Shown here one piece after another: positions 25,594 through 35,357 of a DNA stretch of 64,000 nt. Position numbers and translations under genes: made by a program. Numbering within the stretch: position 1 is the stretch's first letter; each line of letters begins with the position of its first letter. The notes beneath the pieces were generated by a model. The model made no database searches, was not told the DNA's origin, and saw only the letters and a list, made by a program, of their open reading frames with translations. The DNA lies in contig JAKQFA010000031.1 of assembly GCA_029556335.1 (NCBI GenBank), positions 1 through 64,000 on the forward strand, read 5' to 3'. The stretch comes from Methanobacteriota archaeon (GTDB lineage Archaea > Methanobacteriota > Methanobacteria > Methanobacteriales > Methanobacteriaceae).

Positions 25594-27921
25594 TTAGAAA
25601 GGCAACTGTGCGTAGGTGCCTTTCCAGATGTAGTTGTTGGTGTTCCAGTTTTTTATGATTCCAAAACTGTTGGCATTGCTGGTTGCATCTGCGGAGATCC
25701 AGTTATCATTCACGTACAACTCGGCCCAAACATGTCCATAGCTTCCACTGTTGAAGTTACAGGTTCCATGCTGGTACCTGGCTGGTATGTTAACAGCCCG
25801 ACACAGGGCCACGATCAAATGGGACATGTCACAGCAGTTGGCAGTGCGGGTTAACATGGCATTAACCGCACCTTTCTGGGTGTTGTAGTACCAGGAGTAA
25901 TCCAGCTGGTCCCGGACCCAGTTGAATATGGCCAATCCCATCTCATAGGAAGAGGCGCAATTGGTGGTTATGCTCTGGGCTAATGCAATGATCTGTGGAT
26001 CATTGGATTGACAGTTGCTGGTGGCTGCTAAATACTGTTGCAGATCACCGGGGCTGGTCACTGGTCCGGATGATTGTACAGGACTAATCCAGGGGTTAAC
26101 TGTAGCGTAGTTTGGCATTCTCTGATTGGTGCAGTAGAAATCTAAAACCCGGCTGTACAAGCTGAGGAGTGTCTCGAGCTTCATCTTTCCTAGTGAGCTT
26201 GCAGCGTAGTTAGGGGCCCGGTTGCTGGCTTCCATGAAATTTTTGATACTCTGGGCAATGTCTACTAGTTCGGGGCAGTTTATGTTTCCACTCTTCACGT
26301 CTTCTGAGGGTTCAAGAGGATCCCCAGCATTTACTAGGGCTATGCTGTTTCTGATTCCATTGTTGGCATGGATGGTAGCTGTGCTTACTAGGTACAGGAA
26401 CTGGGGCATGCTGACTTCCCTGGAGGAAATTAGCACGTAGTTGGGTAGTCTCTGGTTTTCCAGGATGAAGTTCTTCACCCGACCCGCTGCATCACCGATC
26501 TGGTCCAGTGTGAAGTAGACAGGTGATGGCTCCGGGGTGGGTGTAGGTGGATTGGTGGAGCTACCAGTTTCAGGTGGACTGTAACTGGTTCCACCCAGGA
26601 ATGATAAATCTACCAAGCCGTAACGGAATAATACGTAACCAGAAGCACCCTTTTCAAGTGCCTTGTTGATGTCCTGTTCCAGTTCCGCTGCAGGTAATCG
26701 GCTCAGATCATTATCTGAACGGTAAGTCTGCAATCCGACTAGGACAGGTTTTCCGTTTGCCTGGCTCACGATGTAATTGGTCATTCTACCAATCCAATCC
26801 GTGTCCGCCTTATAATTTCCCTTGTAAACCATGGGTACCAGAAAGTCCAGGTAGGTGGCTAGTTTGCTGTAATCCTGTCCATAGTAGTAGGCATTAACCG
26901 AACCCTCCGGCATGAGGGATGCGGATAGCGCAGTACTGGGATTCACTGATTTGACTGCGGTGTTTACTCTTGCCACGAATTGAGTTATGGCTTCGGTTCC
27001 ACCGGTATATTTGTAGGCTGTGCCTGGATATCTTACATAATCCAGGTGAATGCCATCTACTAATTTACTACTGGCGAGTTTAGAAGTAAATTGTACCAAT
27101 TCGTCGTTGAGACCGGTGTCTGTCCCGTAACGGGTTTCAGTCCTATACGACGTGGTAGTTACGTACTTATAAGCAGTACGGTAATTCCAACCATACTTCA
27201 ACACATACTTCCAGGTGTACTTCCAGGTATATTTCCAGGTGTATCTCCACTTGTATTTCCATTTAGACCCGGACTTGTACCAGCTTTTGTACCAGGATTT
27301 GTACCAGCTTTTGTACCAGGATTTGTAGTAGCTCTTGTACCAACTCTTGTAGGCTTCTTGGTATGCCACTTTGACAGTTTGCTGGAATGGTACCTGCACT
27401 GTATAACTGTAGGTACCTAGGGGGTCAACCCACTTACCATCTGCATCAAGGAAACAGGTCACCCAGGCATGGATCCTAATTCCTCTGCCTGAAACCATTT
27501 CTTTGACTCCAGCCAAGCTATCCAGGGTAGTCTGATAGTCCACCAGTCGGCTGACCTTAACGAATATGTCAGTAACTCCGGCCTCAACCAGGGCGTTGAC
27601 ATCTATATTCCTAAGATCATCACGGTGAATCCAGATCCCCTGAGCGTTGTTGTACTGCGGTGTAGGAGTATCACTTTGAGGGGTAGATTGTTCCTCTCCA
27701 GCTGCCGTTACACCCTCTTCAAGGGTGGTGTTGGTCGTGCTCTGATTGAGGTTACTTGTTTGATTCGCGTAATCAGTGGTGGTTATGTCAAGGTCATCTG
27801 TAGAGCTGTTAAGGGCTGTTATGTTGCTTGTTAGGTTTTCACTGGCAATACACACGCCACTACTAAATAGGAGTAATGTTCCGCAAAGAACCAGCAGTGT
27901 AACTAATTTTTTTCCATTAAT
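25594..27921 (-). CDS. secreted pseudomurein-binding, transglutaminase-like cell-wall protein
   Basis: This is a protein of about 775 residues. Numbering from the GTG at 27855, it has a Ser/Thr-rich linker (1-70) and a TIM-barrel-like putative glycoside hydrolase (about 73-420, QGIWIHRDDLRNIDVNAL). That domain is interrupted near 175-255 by Tyr/Trp/Lys tandem repeats (YKSW, WKYT). Two to three pseudomurein-binding-type repeats follow (NQRLPNYV, NRAPNYA, NQRMPNYA). A C-terminal transglutaminase-like domain carries C674/C675, H708 and D723, as in pseudomurein endoisopeptidases. A signal peptide (KKLVTLLVLCGTLLLFSSG) is encoded upstream of the GTG but lacks an in-frame AUG. It begins at ATT 27921, seven bases after GGAGG, or requires one more base in an A7 run. 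Probable wall hydrolase or remodelling enzyme. Confidence 0.85.
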   Translation of the reverse strand: MNGKKLVTLLVLCGTLLLFSSGVCIASENLTSNITALNSSTDDLDITTTDYANQTSNLNQSTTNTTLEEGVTAAGEEQSTPQSDTPTPQYNNAQGIWIHRDDLRNIDVNALVEAGVTDIFVKVSRLVDYQTTLDSLAGVKEMVSGRGIRIHAWVTCFLDADGKWVDPLGTYSYTVQVPFQQTVKVAYQEAYKSWYKSYYKSWYKSWYKSWYKSWYKSGSKWKYKWRYTWKYTWKYTWKYVLKYGWNYRTAYKYVTTTSYRTETRYGTDTGLNDELVQFTSKLASSKLVDGIHLDYVRYPGTAYKYTGGTEAITQFVARVNTAVKSVNPSTALSASLMPEGSVNAYYYGQDYSKLATYLDFLVPMVYKGNYKADTDWIGRMTNYIVSQANGKPVLVGLQTYRSDNDLSRLPAAELEQDINKALEKGASGYVLFRYGLVDLSFLGGTSYSPPETGSSTNPPTPTPEPSPVYFTLDQIGDAAGRVKNFILENQRLPNYVLISSREVSMPQFLYLVSTATIHANNGIRNSIALVNAGDPLEPSEDVKSGNINCPELVDIAQSIKNFMEASNRAPNYAASSLGKMKLETLLSLYSRVLDFYCTNQRMPNYATVNPWISPVQSSGPVTSPGDLQQYLAATSNCQSNDPQIIALAQSITTNCASSYEMGLAIFNWVRDQLDYSWYYNTQKGAVNAMLTRTANCCDMSHLIVALCRAVNIPARYQHGTCNFNSGSYGHVWAELYVNDNWISADATSNANSFGIIKNWNTNNYIWKGTYAQLPF
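27165..27356 (-). repeat. tandem YKSW / WKYT coding repeats
   Basis: Short 12-bp units (TACAAG/A-AGC/TCC-TGG and TGGAAGTACACC-like) are repeated many times in frame, with near-identical higher-order blocks of about 24-30 bp. They encode Tyr-Lys-Ser-Trp and Trp-Lys-Tyr-Thr repeats inside the cell-wall protein. Confidence 0.8.
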
Positions 27922-28599
27922 TATACCGCCTCCTTTTACCAGAAAAATATCGTGTCACAATGCTATGATTTAACTGGAATATGAACTTGTCATATTCCCG
28001 ATATCTCTGGCATACAAGTCTCTTTTGACTATCTTTTATATAGTTTATGATTTTTTTTAAAAGATAAAACCATCTGTCCTCTATTTTCACTATTAAGGCA
28101 TCATTTTAAAGGATTAATACAGGTCCAAAATGATTTAGATTTATGGGATGCCCTAATTGAAGAATGAAAGCCATTAAAAAACAATTTATTCATTTCAGCC
28201 CTAATTAGGCCCTGAATGATTGATCACATGGACCCTAGTGGAGCTTGGAGAAGATGACAGTGGAATCTCAAGGGTTACCAAGGCCTATAAGCCCCTAAAA
28301 CAGGGAAAACAGGAATATTAAAAGCTAAATTATCTATATAAATAGAATATAATTGATTATATAATTTAAAATCCTAAATTATCTCTTAATAATCCAACTG
28401 TAAAGCGTAGGATGCCCAGTTCTAGTTACTCATATTAGATGTTTTTAAAAAGGAATTAAATGGATTAAAAGCGGAAACAGGACTATTAACTGTTTTTAAC
28501 AATTTTGATTCTGGATGAAATTGTGGTGCCTGTGGGGGTTGTGGATAGGAAAAGAATTTAAAAGAATTGAACTGGGTTGTTGGTACTTTGCCCAGGATG
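27922..28599. other. long AT-rich intergenic region
   Basis: No convincing gene is seen. The left end holds the RBS (AAAAGGAGG, near 27929-27937) and promoter of the cell-wall protein. The rest is AT-rich. A 31-codon open stretch ending at about 28520 (LDVFKKELNGLKAETGLL) looks protein-like but has no start, and may be a remnant or chance. Confidence 0.4.
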
Positions 28600-29124
28600 T
28601 CAACCACCTTCATCAAGGAGACGAAGAGACTCCCTGATAAAAACCGGGATATCCCCGGGGTTACGGCTGGATACCAGGTTACCATCCACCACCACCTCCG
28701 CGTCTATGAACTCCGCCCCGGCATTTTTAATATCCTGGATTATGGATGTATAACCAGTTACCTTCCTGTCACGCAGGACATCGGCGGTGATCAAGAGTTG
28801 AGGGGCGTGGCATATGGAAAAAACGGGCTTACCACTATCTATGAATTCTTTAACGAACCGAACCGCCACATCATGGGCCCTAAGCCGGTCAGGGGAGTAA
28901 CCCCCCGGTATTAAAAGGGCATCGAATTCATCCACAGAAGCCATCTCCAGGGACCTCTCAATGGTGGCCTGGACGGTGTGGCGTTTGCCACTCACCACCT
29001 TCCCTGCCTGGAGTCCAACAAGAACCAGGTCATGCCCAGCCTCCTTAAAGGCCGCAGCTGGTTCGGTGCACTCCACATCCTCAAACCAGTCCTCCAGTAT
29101 AACTGCAATTTTAGCCAATCCCAT
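28600..29124 (-). CDS. pfpI: DJ-1/PfpI family protein
   Basis: This protein of about 174 residues belongs to the DJ-1/PfpI superfamily, glutamine-amidotransferase-like proteins including intracellular protease PfpI and deglycases. The nucleophile elbow is FSICHAPQLL (Cys, about 102), with the Glu of ILEDWFED near residue 15 and GGYSPDRLRAHD near 77. The length and C-terminal IPVFIRESLRLL match PfpI-type members. The start at 29124 (MGLAKIAVI) was taken from GGTGGTG. Upstream in-frame codons to 29163 look non-conserved. Whether it acts as protease or deglycase is not settled for the family. Confidence 0.92.
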   Translation of the reverse strand: MGLAKIAVILEDWFEDVECTEPAAAFKEAGHDLVLVGLQAGKVVSGKRHTVQATIERSLEMASVDEFDALLIPGGYSPDRLRAHDVAVRFVKEFIDSGKPVFSICHAPQLLITADVLRDRKVTGYTSIIQDIKNAGAEFIDAEVVVDGNLVSSRNPGDIPVFIRESLRLLDEGG

Positions 29125-29350
29125 CACCACCATATATCTTGATAATATTTTTGTGAAGAGCATTATTTATTTCCTGGGATACAGGAACTATCCTACCATG
29201 GTGGGGATTGGATTTAAATCGTTTAGATCTGTTGAAAATAAAAAAATTCAAAGGAAGAATAAGCAGGTAAATAAGATCTCATCACATTACTTTATATGCT
29301 TCAAAAATCAACAGTAATATGCCTATTAGGCAAAAATTGGAAGTGAAAGT

Positions 29351-29572
29351 TTGTTTAGAGATAGCTACAGTAATGATAGAGATAGTTCTGCTCCCATTAA
29401 GGAAGGGCAGGAATACGATGTTAAGATTGAAGATACAGGCAGAGACGGTGACGGAATTGCCCGTATCGAAGGTTTTGTGGTTTTTGTTTCAGGCTCCAAA
29501 GTAGGCGATGAAGTTAAGATTAGAGTTAATTCTACCCGAAGAAACTTTGCCTTCGCCGAAGTAGTAGAATAA
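29351..29572 (+). CDS. TRAM-domain protein
   Basis: This 73-residue protein is a single TRAM domain (about 16-73: EGQEYDVKIEDTGRDGDGIARIEGFVVFVSGSKVGDEV). It is the RNA-binding beta-barrel also found in TrmA/MiaB enzymes. Stand-alone TRAM proteins are abundant in methanogens and have been proposed as RNA chaperones, notably under cold stress. The start is a TTG (MFRDSYSN) four bases after GGAAGTGA. The preceding in-frame stop is close, so no longer form is likely. Confidence 0.9.
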   Translation: MFRDSYSNDRDSSAPIKEGQEYDVKIEDTGRDGDGIARIEGFVVFVSGSKVGDEVKIRVNSTRRNFAFAEVVE

Positions 29573-29740
29573 ATCCTTATTTTCTAAATAGAAGGATAAT
29601 ATAAACCATCCCTGGTTTATTCCTTATCTATTTTTTAACAAATGCAACTCTCACCTAATTCACAAAGATAATATAATATCATTTATATATTTTTCAACTT
29701 AATTTTTATTCCCAACTCAATTTAATCCTATTTCACAAAA

Positions 29741-30415
29741 TTACAGTCCTATTCCTTCTTCCAATAATTTCCAGGGAAAAGGGTCACCATGACCCGGATA
29801 AACATATTTTATGTCCATTTCCTTCAACCTCTCCACACTGGCCCGGGCCGCAGCCTCATCATCCATGATAGCCCCCAGGGCAGGTTCCTTGGTGTTGGTG
29901 AACAGATCCCCACAGAAAAGATGCCCCTCGCTGGTCAGGACGCCGATGGACCCGGCAGAGTGGCCGGGTAGGTGCACCACCCGGGCCTCCACCCCGTAGG
30001 GTAGAAGATGATAAGCATCCTCCACGTAAAAGTCGGGGATGAATCGGTGCCTTTTCCCTAGACCCATGAAGGGGCTTATGATCCGGGATAACAGGTTTCC
30101 CCTCCGGTTGTACAGCATATCCCCCTGGGTGACCATGCCTGAATCAGCCTGGTGCATGGCAACTGGTGCTTCGTACTTATCCCTTAAAAATGCACAGTTA
30201 CCGGCATGGTCCGAATCTCCATGGGTGAGGAGTACCAGCTTCAGATCCCCAGCTTGACAACCGGCCTGTCTCAACTTTCCATCTAATTCGTCTTGTTTAC
30301 TGGAGTGTCCAGAGTCAATGAGCAGGTAGTTCTCCCCACTTATCAGCAGATAACAGTTGACGGTGGCCAGGCCAGACATGATCTTCAACTGGATGGTCCG
30401 TATCTCCAGGGACAT
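29741..30415 (-). CDS. metallo-beta-lactamase-fold hydrolase
   Basis: This 224-residue MBL-fold protein has the metal motif LLTHGDSDHAGN (about 63-74), HLPGHSAGSIG (about 147-157), CGDLF for the bridging Asp and YVYPGHGDPF near the end, a complete dinuclear zinc site. The overall form resembles glyoxalase II-like or general MBL hydrolases. No flavodoxin or beta-CASP domain is attached. The substrate is unknown. It is isolated from its neighbours by AT-rich spacers. Confidence 0.92.
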   Translation of the reverse strand: MSLEIRTIQLKIMSGLATVNCYLLISGENYLLIDSGHSSKQDELDGKLRQAGCQAGDLKLVLLTHGDSDHAGNCAFLRDKYEAPVAMHQADSGMVTQGDMLYNRRGNLLSRIISPFMGLGKRHRFIPDFYVEDAYHLLPYGVEARVVHLPGHSAGSIGVLTSEGHLFCGDLFTNTKEPALGAIMDDEAAARASVERLKEMDIKYVYPGHGDPFPWKLLEEGIGL

Positions 30416-30704
30416 GGTATAATCATTTGTTAGGGAAGGGTAATTAATTTCACGCCATTTAGAGGGGTTTATTATTTTTATTAGTTGGAGAAAGGTCTTA
30501 AGTCTCTAAATGATCCTAGGTTAAGGGGAAGTATTCCCAATAGGGAGGATCCTTAGTGGATTTTACACCTACTTAACCCCCTTTTCTTTTTTTTTCAAAT
30601 TAAATATAGGTAAGTAATATTTTAACTATTTCTCATATTATAGTTAATTGCTGTATTAAAATGTAATAAGATGGAATAGGCATAAATATGGGCAGGAGAG
30701 TGGT

Positions 30705-30956
30705 ATGATGAGAAATGAATTCGCAGTTGCCAGTCTGCTTTTGGGAATAATCAGCTTCGTACAGTTTCTAGGAATAGAAAAAGCGGCGCTGGCAATTATA
30801 TTTGGTGTCTTGGCTTTAAATGAAATAAGAGGATCTGAAATGAGTGGGAAGTACCTGGCCATCCTGGGAATCATCCTGGGATTCATATACGTGGTACTGG
30901 TAATCACTATTTTACCCTACCTCTACCAGTACGCCACACAGATCATGGCTGGCTAG
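30705..30956 (+). CDS. small DUF4190-like membrane protein
   Basis: This 83-residue protein has two to three membrane segments. It reads FAVASLLLGIISFVQFLG, AALAIIFGVLALNEIRGSEMSGKYLAILGIILGFIYVVLVI, the layout of DUF4190 proteins, in which a GKxLAIxGIILG motif follows a short polar loop. GGAGAG lies before the ATG pair. It stands alone ahead of the Hsp20 gene. Function unknown. Confidence 0.8.
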   Translation: MMRNEFAVASLLLGIISFVQFLGIEKAALAIIFGVLALNEIRGSEMSGKYLAILGIILGFIYVVLVITILPYLYQYATQIMAG

Positions 30957-31114
30957 TTAACTAGGGGTGACATAGACTAATGGAAGGATAGGTGCCTTGT
31001 TTTTTTTCTCAGCCAAGAAGATGTGGAGATCTTACTGGCATGGAGAAAATCATGGATTATAGGAAAAAAATATAGAGTCTAGAACTAAGATTACTATATT
31101 GTAGGTGATTGTTG

Positions 31115-31696
31115 ATGATGGAAAAAAAGCTAAAAGAAAAGAAAGAAGAAGCAGAAGAAAAGGCAGTGGAGATTAAAAAGGCCACCCTGGAAAAGAAAAA
31201 GAAGGCCGAAGAGAAGGGAGCAGAACTTATTGAAGCAGCAGCACAGATCAAAGAGGAAAAAGAAGAAGAAGCCCGGAGAAGTGGAAAACAAGCTGAGAAG
31301 GTAATTAACGATTTCCTAAGCAGTCTCCGCAGTAGACATGAAGACTTCAGCAAGGCCTGGTCAGATTATATTACCTCAGAGAAACCACTCGCCGATGTCA
31401 TTGAAACCGAATCTGAGATCATCATAAAAACTGACCTTCCCGGTATAAAAAAAGGCGACGTGGATGTGACCATAACTGAAGACAGTGTGGAGATCATGGC
31501 CCACTTCAAGGAGGAATACAGTGAAGAGGAAGTGGACTACGTCCTGAGGGAGAGAAGTTACGGTGAAACCAAAAGGTTCATCAAATTACCAGGCAAAGTC
31601 AAGATCAAAGAGGCCACTGCTAAACTGGAAAACTCCATTTTAACCATCAAACTCCCTAAACTGGAAAAATCAAAATTCAAGGTGGACATAGACTAG
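31115..31696 (+). CDS. hsp20: Hsp20 small heat-shock protein with long N-terminal coiled coil
   Basis: This protein of about 193 residues has a highly charged Lys/Glu coiled-coil N-terminus (about 1-65) joined to an alpha-crystallin domain (about 90-190). That domain is recognisable from IIIKTDLPGIKKGDVDVTITEDSVEIMA, SYGETKRFIKLPGKVKIKEATAKLENSILTIKLPK. Small heat-shock proteins hold unfolding proteins in an ATP-independent way. The usual C-terminal IxI anchor is not obvious, and the acidic/basic N-terminal helix is longer than in typical Hsp20s. The start was taken at the first ATG after GTAGGTGAT. Confidence 0.93.
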   Translation: MMEKKLKEKKEEAEEKAVEIKKATLEKKKKAEEKGAELIEAAAQIKEEKEEEARRSGKQAEKVINDFLSSLRSRHEDFSKAWSDYITSEKPLADVIETESEIIIKTDLPGIKKGDVDVTITEDSVEIMAHFKEEYSEEEVDYVLRERSYGETKRFIKLPGKVKIKEATAKLENSILTIKLPKLEKSKFKVDID

Positions 31697-31931
31697 AAAA
31701 ATCTGTGACCAATGAGGCCTGGCCCCTGAATGGGGATAGGGAGGGTGAATGGAATCCACCCATTGATTCGGATTCTATTAGAATAAGGGAACCCAGGACG
31801 GGTTAGCCATCGGATAAGGGGAGACCAAGCAAAAATACATGTGGACTCTTAAGGTACAGGGTGTGGATGAAAAAAAATAATATCCTCGTGGCTAGAGGAT
31901 TGAATCTTTAGATTTATCCATAAAAAAAAAT
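31697..31931. other. intergenic region after hsp20
   Basis: No gene is seen. A small inverted repeat ATCCTC-GTGGCTA-GAGGAT lies near 31881-31899. The rest is unremarkable. Confidence 0.4.
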
Positions 31932-32090
31932 ATGCTGCCACGGACCTCTAGGTGGGGGCATGCCCTGAACCACGCCCTGATCAAGACCATCCAGGAAAAA
32001 ATGTTCCAGCCAGACTGCACCTTTGATGAATCAGAAATGTAAATGGCAAGGACCATCTGGGAACTGGTTGGCAATCCCATGTACCCCTAG
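31932..32090 (+). pseudogene. possible gene remnant with in-frame stop
   Basis: An ATG-initiated frame encodes 36 residues (ending TFDESEM), then a TAA. The same frame continues at once with ATG and 15 more codons (ARTIWELVGNPMYP). Codons used (GCC, CTG, ATC, ACC) are like those of real genes nearby. It runs into the end of the convergent PAP2 gene. This could be a decayed small gene or chance. Confidence 0.3.
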
Positions 32091-32680
32091 TTTCCACCTA
32101 GAAGGCAGCCCACCCTACTTTCCAGTATTCTATTTTGGTACTTCAACACTACCGGGGCGCAGACTACCCCGATTAGGGCGCCAATAATCACATCGTAGGG
32201 GTAATGAACCCCTACGTAGATCCTGGATAGCCCCACCAAAAAGGCGAAGACCATACAGGGATAGATCAGCAAACGGAGTCTTCCATCTGATTCCAAATAA
32301 TACTTTAAACCAATGACTGTGGCCGCTGCAAATGAGGAGGCAGTGTGCCCTGAGGGGAAGGAGTTGCCCTCTGCATGCATCAGCAGATCCACGTTGGGCA
32401 GGGCTAAGAAGGGCCGGGGTTCTCCTACCACATATTTTAAAAGAAGCACTAGAATGTTGCTAAGGAATAGGGCAAACAATGCTAGTAAGGCTGTTCTTCT
32501 GCCGAGTCTAGCACCAAATAGGTAGATCACCAGGGAAAATATTATCCATCCATACAAGCTTCCCAAGGTAGAGATGATGGGCATTATAAAATCAAGTATG
32601 GGATTTTCTAAACCCCAGTTTATATGGTAGAACCACTCTACGTTCTCTTCTGATAGTTCAGATAATAAAATTCCTAACAT
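32087..32680 (-). CDS. PAP2-family membrane phosphatase
   Basis: This protein of about 197 residues belongs to the type 2 phosphatidic acid phosphatase superfamily, likely dephosphorylating an isoprenoid or lipid (pyro)phosphate at the membrane. The three phosphatase motifs are present: KYVVGEPRP, PSGHTASS and SRIYVGVHYPYD. Five to six membrane helices are visible. The ATG at 32680 lies six bases after GGGGAAGG; a GTG at 32716 would add 12 residues. A role in recycling the C55-type carrier for pseudomurein or glycan synthesis is possible, but this is inference. Confidence 0.92.
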   Translation of the reverse strand: MLGILLSELSEENVEWFYHINWGLENPILDFIMPIISTLGSLYGWIIFSLVIYLFGARLGRRTALLALFALFLSNILVLLLKYVVGEPRPFLALPNVDLLMHAEGNSFPSGHTASSFAAATVIGLKYYLESDGRLRLLIYPCMVFAFLVGLSRIYVGVHYPYDVIIGALIGVVCAPVVLKYQNRILESRVGCLLGGN

Positions 32681-32856
32681 ACCCTTCCCCAAGTAAAGAA
32701 TCCACCCTATTGTCACCTTACCCTGTGATACTTTATAACTCTCTAACTGGCATTAACTTTCCTGTCCCTTATTAGCTTCGGTTTAATAGTGGCCAAGAAG
32801 GATTAATGGAAGGGAGAGGATCTAGAACTAACACTTTTTCCCTGGTTTTATAAGGC

Positions 32857-32940
32857 CTACAGCAGGGTGGAGATATCTCCGTCCTCTGCCAGGATGATAT
32901 GTACCTCTTTGTTTTCGAATTCACACCAACCATACGGACA
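32857..32940 (-). pseudogene. possible C-terminal gene fragment
   Basis: On the minus strand a short frame encodes a protein-like tail (WCEFENKEVHIILAEDGD then ISTLL and stop). Stops lie directly upstream in frame and there is no start. It may be the surviving 3' end of a lost gene. The surrounding 32681-33220 otherwise shows no gene. Confidence 0.25.
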
Positions 32941-33220
32941 TTATCATCATTAGAACGGCACAAAACAATCTTTCAGCAAAAATGGCTACAGCAAATGAAA
33001 TAAAGATCAGGAAATTATAATCTTTGTTTCAGTTCCTTTGATGATGATGCCCGGCTATTTCTCAATTACTTTTTAAGCCGTCAGGGTTGCAAACAATGGA
33101 CAATAGAGCTGAACTAGTGTGCATTGGCCCTTGCACAGGCCGATCAGGAACAAGATCAGGTCATCAGAAGGGTGGAGCTAACTAAAAGTAAATTCACACA
33201 AAAAACATGGGCTTGACTCT

Positions 33221-34114
33221 TTAGGCTTTATAAGAAGTGCACTTTTTAAGGCCTTTATTATATCGTCTTATCCCCATTAAAATATCAGGTGCAAGTATGA
33301 AGTGCCGAAACAGGAAATTGCCCTTAATTAAGTCACGGCCGAAAAATTCTATATCCTTTTTTCTTTTCTTCTCTGAAAGGTTTATAGCATGGCCTTTCAC
33401 ACCTTTAATGCCATGTAAAATGCCCTCACCACCAAGAGCATAAATTTCAGTTTTACCATTCATCCTAAACCCGGCTAATTTCATCATTAAACCCATTATG
33501 CCTGGCATGTGTTCTAGTTTCCCGAAGCTATTGATGTAGATCACAGGAACGCCAAAAGCATCAACATACAAATTACAAATATAATCGTTAATGGCAGTTT
33601 CCTCGGGACCTTTCTTGGGATTAGCTGGGCTACCATGAGGGAAAACAATCAAAGAAATTTCTTCGTCTTTGATATTCTCATAAAAATGTTTACGCCTGGC
33701 ATCATAGCAAATGGCAACAGCTACATTTCCAAATGGTGTTTTAATAATACTATCAAACCAGCCTCTTTTAAAAACTGCTGCTTCTCCCTCGCTTTTTGTA
33801 ACAATGCCATATACCTGCTTTCCATCAGCAATCATGTAGCGATTAAAATAATCCCCCTTTTCATAGTCAAGATATCCGACCCCTACAAAGGTATTGAACT
33901 TTGCTGCGATCTTCATTGCCCAGGCAGAGGTATCTATACTGTAACAATCGGCATATTTCCATACCCTCTGGTTTGGTATATAACTGCATATGGATAATTC
34001 CGGTAGCAATACCAAATCAGGAGAGGGTAGGATGGAAATCAATGATTCAATGTATTTTTTTCTTTCACCAATGCCCTTTATATCGTTATTTAATTCTAAG
34101 GCAAATATTCTCAT
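33221..34114 (-). CDS. carbon-nitrogen hydrolase (nitrilase superfamily)
   Basis: This protein of about 297 residues has the nitrilase Glu-Lys-Cys triad. The Glu is in LLPELSI (about 38), the Lys in FKRGWF near 117, and the Cys in AICYDARR (about 139). Members hydrolyse amides, nitriles or carbamoyl groups; the exact substrate cannot be read from sequence. The C-terminal 60 residues (KKRKKDIEFFGRDLIKGNFLF) are basic and unusual. The coding DNA looks richer in A+T than neighbouring housekeeping genes, and the gene lies alone in a gene-poor stretch, so lateral acquisition is possible. Confidence 0.87.
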   Translation of the reverse strand: MRIFALELNNDIKGIGERKKYIESLISILPSPDLVLLPELSICSYIPNQRVWKYADCYSIDTSAWAMKIAAKFNTFVGVGYLDYEKGDYFNRYMIADGKQVYGIVTKSEGEAAVFKRGWFDSIIKTPFGNVAVAICYDARRKHFYENIKDEEISLIVFPHGSPANPKKGPEETAINDYICNLYVDAFGVPVIYINSFGKLEHMPGIMGLMMKLAGFRMNGKTEIYALGGEGILHGIKGVKGHAINLSEKKRKKDIEFFGRDLIKGNFLFRHFILAPDILMGIRRYNKGLKKCTSYKA

Positions 34115-35357
34115 AATAACCTGCTCCCAATATCTACAATTATTCATTATAATTCTAATCCAACTGTCCTTTTTTCTTTACTCCACAAGGAGAAGTAATT
34201 TCTGTTCTATCTGCCATGATAAGGTCAGAACCAGGCGTGGAAGTTCTATAATACCTGATGAAAAGATCAAAAAGGGGGGGTATCTCCACGTAGTGGATCC
34301 TTGATTGTTGGCATCCTAGGCCAAAAGAGATACAATCCACACGAACGGAGAGAAGGTGCAAAGGGGGTGCATGGAGATTTTCTTTATGCTTTTAATTTTC
34401 TTGTTCTGAAGCTTCGTGTCACTAGTTTGTTGTTTCGTGTTATTAGCTTAAACAGCAATTATGATAAACTCCAAAAGCCATGCTGGCTTATCTTGCCTAC
34501 GTGCATGCCAGTCCCCAGGAAGATCAGATAGCTTGAAGGACAGGGAATTTCACCAACATTCTGGACTTGACTTCTATCTTTATTTCGAGAATATCTCCCA
34601 GTTAATACAATAATTGTGAAAACTGACTTTATGTTTTTTCATATACTACCTTCTCCTTCTTTTTTTTTGTATAGTCCATTTCATCCAATACTGCGGAATT
34701 ATTCTTCATTGATTCCTTCGGGGTAACCTGTTCCAAACATTAGTCTATCTCCTGGATAGGAATTTCCTTTTAGCACTGGGCCTGAAATCGCTGGTTGCGG
34801 ACTCCGTAGCAACCCCATCCCCCTAAAAAGAAAGTACCCAACTTGGGACCAGAGTCAAGAACTTGAGATCCGGCGGTCCAGGACAGCAACGGGCGGGGTC
34901 ATCGGATCCGCCTCTAGACTTCGGGTTCATCTCAGCCCAGCCCTGGGACCAGTGGCTGCCATATCAGGATTCTTAATCACCAATATGGGGGGGTGCACTG
35001 TTCTCATCCTATTAGGAATAGGGGGAAGTGGATGGTGAAGTGGTGGGAGCACTCTCCTATTCCTGGGGCCCTGATCCTGGATGTGGGTTTTACTATGGCA
35101 CAGGGAACTGTTCACCTGGACTTAAGATTTCTTGGATCCTGGGATGGGTCCTGGTAGTGGAGGGATTGGCCAGAATTCCACCCAATGCCGGGGTGAAGGC
35201 CTGCGGATTCAAAGACCTAATCCTGTACAATGATCCATCTGTTGGGAACGTTCATAACATCTAAGGACTGGATTTTTAGGTGGTACAAATTGGTTCATGG
35301 CTATTAGCCACAGGGATAAGTCTCCTTGGAAAGTGTGGGGAGTAGATAAAAATCATT
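34115..35357. other. 1.2-kb gene-poor region with a protein-like open stretch
   Basis: No complete gene is supported. From about 34760 to 35039 (+) a 93-codon frame is open without a usable start. It encodes a partly hydrophobic tail (LGPVAAISGFLITNMGGCTV) and could be the end of a decayed membrane-protein gene. A 78-codon frame at 35028-35264 has a start but no RBS and looks weak. The remainder is spacer. Confidence 0.35.

Noticed and set aside
25594..27420. Plus-strand frames opposite the cell-wall protein (for example 27091-27420)
   Set aside because: They are antisense shadows of the tandem YKSW/WKYT repeats.
35028..35264. 78-residue open frame in the gene-poor region
   Set aside because: It has no ribosome binding site and no recognisable features. 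It overlaps another equally open frame, so coding status is unsupported.
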